Source: an uncultured Clostridia bacterium (GTDB lineage Bacteria > Bacillota_A > Clostridia > Oscillospirales > Oscillospiraceae). Taken from it: a DNA stretch of 10,970 bases. Each line of letters opens with the position of its first letter. Position 1 is the stretch's first letter. Position numbers and translations under genes: made by a program. Location of the stretch: assembly GCA_946059285.1 (NCBI GenBank), contig CAMGMW010000024.1, forward strand, positions 1 to 10,970. Direction: 5' to 3'. Of the stretch, positions 8,118-10,970 are shown in pieces. The notes under the pieces were generated by a model. It was not told where the DNA came from and did no database searches. It worked only from the letters and a program-made list of their open reading frames with translations.

Positions 8118-8714
8118 ATGGTAAAAGAGGATATCATTTCGTTTTTTGATGCACGCGCACCGCAATGGGATGCCAAAATGGTGCGCAATGAAGCGGTGAT
8201 TCAGAAAATTCTGGATTACGGCGGTATCCGTGCGGGAATCGATGTGCTGGATGTGGGCTGCGGCACCGGTGTTTTATTCCGTGACTATCTGACCCGCGGC
8301 GTGTGCTCCGTCACCGCCGTGGATATCTCTCCGGAAATGGTCAAGATCGCCGCGGCAAAGTTCCCCGAAGAAAGCATCCGGGTCCTTTGCGGCGATATGG
8401 AAACGCTGGAGCTGCACCGGCGGTTTGACGCTGCGATGGTCTATAACGCTTTCCCGCACTTTTTGGATCCCGAGCGCCTGATCAACGTCCTGGCACACCA
8501 CTTGAAGCCCGGCGGTCGGCTTTCCATCGCGCATGGAATGAGTCGGGCCGAAGTCAATGCCCATCATACGGGCTGCGCCAGATTGGTCTCCGTCGGGCTG
8601 ATGCCGGCACCACTGCTGGCACAGCGGATGGCGCCTTATTTCGATGTGGATGTTCTGATTTCAGACGAAACCATGTATCAGGTTTCCGGCGTAAAACGAA
8701 AACAGACAGAATAA
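8118..8714 (+). CDS. Class I SAM-dependent methyltransferase
   Basis: 198-residue Rossmann-fold methyltransferase. Motif I VLDVGCGTG (43-51) binds S-adenosylmethionine, the acidic residue after beta-2 is D69 (AVDIS), and motif III is CGDMETL (91-97). A post-core segment LKPGGRLSIAHGMSR (129-143) is typical of small-molecule methyltransferases. An unusual His-rich stretch, H139 to H150 (HGMSRAEVNAHH), follows strand 5 and could form part of a metal or substrate site; this is inference. The substrate is unknown. AAAGGAG precedes the ATG, and the gene lies 12 bases after the ECF S component, so the two are co-translated partners. Its stop codon merges into the terminator stem. Confidence 0.85.
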   Translation: MVKEDIISFFDARAPQWDAKMVRNEAVIQKILDYGGIRAGIDVLDVGCGTGVLFRDYLTRGVCSVTAVDISPEMVKIAAAKFPEESIRVLCGDMETLELHRRFDAAMVYNAFPHFLDPERLINVLAHHLKPGGRLSIAHGMSRAEVNAHHTGCARLVSVGLMPAPLLAQRMAPYFDVDVLISDETMYQVSGVKRKQTE

Positions 8715-8750
8715 ACCGCATGGGCTGCTTTTTGCAGCCCATGCGGTTTT
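8713..8750. terminator. Strong terminator between convergent operons
   Basis: AAACCGCATGGGCTGC (8713-8728) pairs perfectly with GCAGCCCATGCGGTTT (8734-8749), a 16-bp stem with a five-T loop. The plus-strand transcript leaves it with TTTT, and the minus-strand transcript with TTTATT. It therefore probably ends both the metY operon and the converging ddl operon. Confidence 0.92.
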
Positions 8751-8885
8751 AGACTGTCGAAACACCTTGAAGCCAAAGGCTTCGAAGGGAAGATAGGGTG
8801 AAAGAAGACCGTCAAGGTTGTCTTGCGCATTCAATCAGCCCGTTTCCCTAACTTCAAAAGGTTGAGGAAACGGTCCTAAAGCGTG
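8751..8885. other. Structured intergenic stretch with three hairpins, possibly a dispersed repeat
   Basis: No gene fits in these 135 bases. Three hairpin-forming segments follow one another. CCTTGAAGCC pairs with GGCTTCGAAGG (8765-8788, AAA loop, one bulge). AAGAC pairs with GTCTT (about 8805-8824, weaker). CCGTTTCC-x-TAAC pairs with GTTG-x-GGAAACGG (8840-8873, one mismatch, 8-base loop). None has a T-run on either strand, so they are not standard terminators. The last one sits 12 bases past the stop of the minus-strand zinc-ribbon gene and could protect its mRNA 3' end. The stretch could also be a repeat element or part of a small RNA. Confidence 0.4.
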
Positions 8886-9284
8886 TCAAAGAAGCTCCTG
8901 AATCAGCCATGCCAGACCGCCTAAAACCAGCAGCATTCCGATGGCAAAGACGAGAATACCGCCGCCGATGGCGACACTGGCGATTGCCATGCCCCTGAGA
9001 CGGCATTTCTGTTTCAGCGCGAGTATACCGCAGACCAGCGCAGCGATCGCAAACAAAAACGGGATTCCAAGTGTCCAGACCGGACCTTCGAGAATGGCAA
9101 AAAGAACAATAATCGCTGTGATCGCGATGCAAAAGCTGACAATGCTGAGCGTGCTGCTGCGCTGTGCGATGGGAGCCGCCGACGGAACAGGGACTCTGAG
9201 AATTGCCGCGCCGCAGAACGGGCAGCTCGGTGCGCCGTTGTCTTCATAGACCGTACGGCAGCGGGGACATTGAATCGGATTCAT
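8886..9284 (-). CDS. Zinc-ribbon membrane protein, function unknown
   Basis: 132-residue protein. A zinc ribbon is formed by C6xxC9 and C21xxC24 (CPRC...CPFC). A Pro/Ala/Ser linker follows, and then about three hydrophobic segments at roughly 46-64, 70-90 and 100-128, the second followed by KQKCRLRG. The layout resembles the many zinc-ribbon plus DUF4190-like membrane proteins of Firmicutes, whose role is unknown. The ATG overlaps the stop of the upstream DUF1934 gene (ATGA), so it is translationally coupled as the last gene of the ddl operon. No catalytic motif is visible. Confidence 0.85.
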   Translation of the reverse strand: MNPIQCPRCRTVYEDNGAPSCPFCGAAILRVPVPSAAPIAQRSSTLSIVSFCIAITAIIVLFAILEGPVWTLGIPFLFAIAALVCGILALKQKCRLRGMAIASVAIGGGILVFAIGMLLVLGGLAWLIQELL

Positions 9285-9712
9285 AACGTTTCTCCCTTTT
9301 TGGGCACCGCTTCGATACGATAGTCAATGGTGCCTGCTGTTTCTTCTTCGATGGTGATACCGTAGGAGACCTCCAGCACGCCGCCGTTTTCCCCTACGGT
9401 GGAGACGATGCGCTCTGCGCACACGGCAACCATCAGTGCGCCGAAGCCCATATCATATAAGGAACGGTCCTCCACACCCGTGACAAAGACCATTTTTGAC
9501 TCTATCGTCCCGGAGCGGAGCAGCGTGATCTGCTCCGGCTCGATGCGGAAGGTCGTCATTGTGCCGGCCATGCCGGTCAGCTCGCTCTCCGCATAGGACA
9601 GCAGCCACGCGCCATCCTCCTGTGAAAGCGTTCCCTCTGTGACAAGCTGGGTGGTCTCCGGCTTCTCGTCCCGAAACTGCTGGACGCTTGTGATTTTCAG
9701 CAGTACTTCCAT
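9281..9712 (-). CDS. DUF1934 / YwiB-like beta-barrel protein
   Basis: 143-residue soluble protein predicted to be all-beta. The pattern TTFRIEPEQITLLRSG, then the acidic/aromatic stretch DRSLYDMGFGAL and the late EVSYGITIEEETAG, matches my recall of DUF1934 (YwiB of Bacillus), a calycin-like barrel of unknown function. There is no signal peptide and no membrane helix. The ATG at 9712-9710 overlaps the ddl stop (TAATG) with GGAGG 5 bases upstream, and its own stop overlaps the zinc-ribbon gene start. Tight coupling to ddl suggests a role tied to cell-wall precursor supply or merely shared expression; the sequence does not decide. Confidence 0.75.
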   Translation of the reverse strand: MEVLLKITSVQQFRDEKPETTQLVTEGTLSQEDGAWLLSYAESELTGMAGTMTTFRIEPEQITLLRSGTIESKMVFVTGVEDRSLYDMGFGALMVAVCAERIVSTVGENGGVLEVSYGITIEEETAGTIDYRIEAVPKKGETL

Positions 9713-10776
9713 TATGCCTCCTGCGCCAAAGCGATCAGCGTGTCGAGCAGCTCGCTGTAGGGGATGCCGCTGGCAGCAAACAGCTTCGGATACATGGAAA
9801 TCGAGGTAAAGCCGGGCAGAGTGTTGATCTCATTGAAGACAATCTCCTCGCCGTCGTAGGTGACAAAGAAGTCCACCCGGGAAAGCCCCTTGCAGCCCAT
9901 GGCCTCATACACGCGGATGGCGGCATCGCGCACCCGCTCCGCCGCGGTATCGCTGATGCGCGCCGGAATATAGAGCCGGGCGCAGTCGGAAATATATTTC
10001 GCGTCGTAATCATAAAACTCCGTTCCGGAATCGATTTCGCCGCAAACGGAGGCAGCCGGAGCGTCATTGCCGAGCACAGCGACCTCCACCTCTCTGCCGT
10101 TGATGAATTCCTCCACCAGCACCTTGCTGTCATACTTCACCGCGTTTTGCAGCGCCTGCTCCAGTGCTTGACGGTGCTTTGCCTTTGCCACGCCTACGGA
10201 AGAGCCGGTTCCGGCGGGCTTGACAAATACAGGGTAGGAGAATGCCTGCTCCACCGCGTCCAGTACGGATTCCCTGTCGCTTTCCAGTTCCCGGGCTGTC
10301 ACCAGACGCCATGCCGCCTGCCGGATTCCGGCGCGGTCCGCCACCAGTTTTGTCAGGGTCTTATCCATACAGGTGGCAGAGGCGGCAACGTGCGGTCCGA
10401 CATAGCGGATCCCCGCTAACTGCAGCAGACCCTGCACCGAGCCGTCCTCGCCGTTTTCGCCGTGCAATACCGGAAAAACCACATCAATCCGTTCCCGCAC
10501 CACGCAGTCGCCCTCAAAATTCAGCAGTCCCTGCCCGCGTACCGGTGAAATCGCCGCGCGGCGGTTTTTGGGGCAATTCAGCCATTGCCCGCCGGGCAGC
10601 TTGCTGTAATCCGTATCACCGTACAGAATCCATTCCCCGCTTTTCGTAATACCGACCGGGAAAATATTATACTTGTCCGCATCCAGATGATTCAGCACCG
10701 ACTCCGCAGAACGCAATGAGACCTCATGTTCCGGGGAGATCCCGCCGAACAAAACGCAAACACTCAATTTTTTCAA
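9712..10776 (-). CDS. ddl: D-alanine--D-alanine ligase
   Basis: ATP-grasp enzyme that joins two D-alanines for the peptidoglycan pentapeptide, in the cytoplasm. Motifs, numbered from an upstream in-frame ATG at 10791: GGISPEHEVS (16-25), HGENGEDG (110-117), the ATP-binding lysine in KPAGTGSSVGV (191-201), the omega-loop FYDYDAKY with Y266, and the metal-binding NEINTLPGFT (320-329). Tyr at 266 is the residue of true D-Ala-D-Ala ligases; D-lactate ligases carry Phe or His there. I place the start at TTG 10776-10774 (MKKLSVCVLFGG, 354 residues). GGAGG lies 8 bases before it, whereas the ATG at 10791 has no ribosome site and itself forms the start of that GGAGG. The next gene, for the DUF1934 protein, overlaps by one base. 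Confidence 0.95.
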   Translation of the reverse strand: MKKLSVCVLFGGISPEHEVSLRSAESVLNHLDADKYNIFPVGITKSGEWILYGDTDYSKLPGGQWLNCPKNRRAAISPVRGQGLLNFEGDCVVRERIDVVFPVLHGENGEDGSVQGLLQLAGIRYVGPHVAASATCMDKTLTKLVADRAGIRQAAWRLVTARELESDRESVLDAVEQAFSYPVFVKPAGTGSSVGVAKAKHRQALEQALQNAVKYDSKVLVEEFINGREVEVAVLGNDAPAASVCGEIDSGTEFYDYDAKYISDCARLYIPARISDTAAERVRDAAIRVYEAMGCKGLSRVDFFVTYDGEEIVFNEINTLPGFTSISMYPKLFAASGIPYSELLDTLIALAQEA

Positions 10777-10806
10777 CGCGTTATCCTCCATTCGGATTGC
10801 CTAGTC

Positions 10807-10840
10807 AGTATATCATATGCTATTCTTGCCGCAAAAACAA
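10807..10840 (-). promoter_or_regulatory. Promoter of the ddl operon
   Basis: On the minus strand TTGTTT (10840-10835) and TATGAT (10817-10812) are 17 bases apart. An alternative pair, TTGCGG (10834-10829) and TATACT (10812-10807), has a 16-base spacer. Either would start transcription some 20-35 bases before the TTG start of ddl, leaving room for the GGAGG ribosome site and little else. I cannot say which pair is used. Confidence 0.6.
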
Positions 10841-10872
10841 GTATTATTTTCCACAAATTCAGGCTTTTTCGG

Positions 10873-10900
10873 TAGACAAACAACGGCAATTCGCTATAAT
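10873..10900 (+). promoter_or_regulatory. Divergent promoter of the gene at the right edge
   Basis: TAGACA (10873-10878) and consensus TATAAT (10895-10900) with a 16-base spacer. Transcription would begin around 10907, back to back with the ddl promoter about 35 bases away. Confidence 0.6.
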
Positions 10901-10906
10901 AGAATA

Positions 10907-10970
10907 ATGATCATTGAAAAGGACGGTGTGGTGGGAATGACCATTGAGCTTACCGCCGGCGAATTTCGTC
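10907..10970 (+). CDS. Start of an unidentified gene, cut by the window edge
   Basis: An open frame runs to the right edge. The ATG at 10907 coincides with the predicted transcription start, so a later start is more likely: ATG 10937 (MTIELTAGEFR) or GTG 10928/10931, all in the same frame. AAAAGGA lies upstream of the GTG codons. About ten residues are too few to identify the product. Confidence 0.55.
   Translation, partial: MIIEKDGVVGMTIELTAGEFR

Noticed and set aside
8840..8873. Hairpin as a terminator of the zinc-ribbon gene
   Set aside because: No T-run follows on the minus strand. The perfect stem at 8713-8749 further on is the better terminator.
9712..10776. Vancomycin-resistance type D-Ala-D-Lac ligase
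   Set aside because: The omega-loop has Tyr (DYDAKY) as in D-Ala-D-Ala ligases, and no vanH, vanX or regulatory genes lie next to it.

Overview
The window (about 11 kb, GC-rich) looks like chromosome from an anaerobic Gram-positive bacterium of the Clostridia, most likely an Oscillospiraceae/Ruminococcaceae-type gut organism. The evidence is the gene content: an F-type ATP synthase operon of Firmicutes layout with a Na+-type c subunit, an acetyl-CoA-type MetA paired with MetY, an ECF transporter S component, and a DUF1934 (YwiB-like) gene beside ddl. Strong AGGAGG ribosome sites and sigma-A-type promoters agree. This assignment is inference; no rRNA or other phylogenetic marker is present.

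Bases 1-4440, minus strand: the first part of an F1Fo-ATP synthase operon, in transcription order atpZ-atpI-atpB-atpE-atpF-atpH-atpA. It is driven by a promoter at 4410-4438. Several genes overlap or touch, and atpA runs off the left edge about ten codons short of its usual end. The c subunit carries two membrane carboxylates (E27, E60) plus the ETTxxY motif, which suggests Na+ coupling.

Bases 4440-8750, plus strand: a sulfur/methionine operon that starts with a regulatory leader. A promoter (4551-4579) is followed by a 20-codon peptide with three consecutive Cys codons. Next come an 11-bp antiterminator option and an intrinsic terminator just ahead of metY. This has the architecture of ribosome-mediated transcription attenuation, apparently sensing cysteinyl-tRNA. 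The genes are metY (O-acetylhomoserine sulfhydrylase), a GNAT acetyltransferase, metA (homoserine O-acetyltransferase, judged from E111), an ECF S component and a class I SAM-dependent methyltransferase. MetA would make O-acetylhomoserine and MetY would convert it with sulfide to homocysteine. A very strong hairpin (8713-8749) ends the operon.

Bases 8751-8885: an intergenic stretch with three further hairpins and no gene.

Bases 8886-10840, minus strand: a tightly overlapping operon of ddl (D-Ala-D-Ala ligase), a DUF1934 protein and a zinc-ribbon membrane protein, read from a promoter at 10807-10840. ddl very probably starts at an internal TTG rather than at the upstream ATG. A divergent promoter at 10873-10900 reads into a gene cut by the right edge.

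The most interesting item is the Cys-codon attenuator at 4551-4753. Next is the two-carboxylate c subunit.
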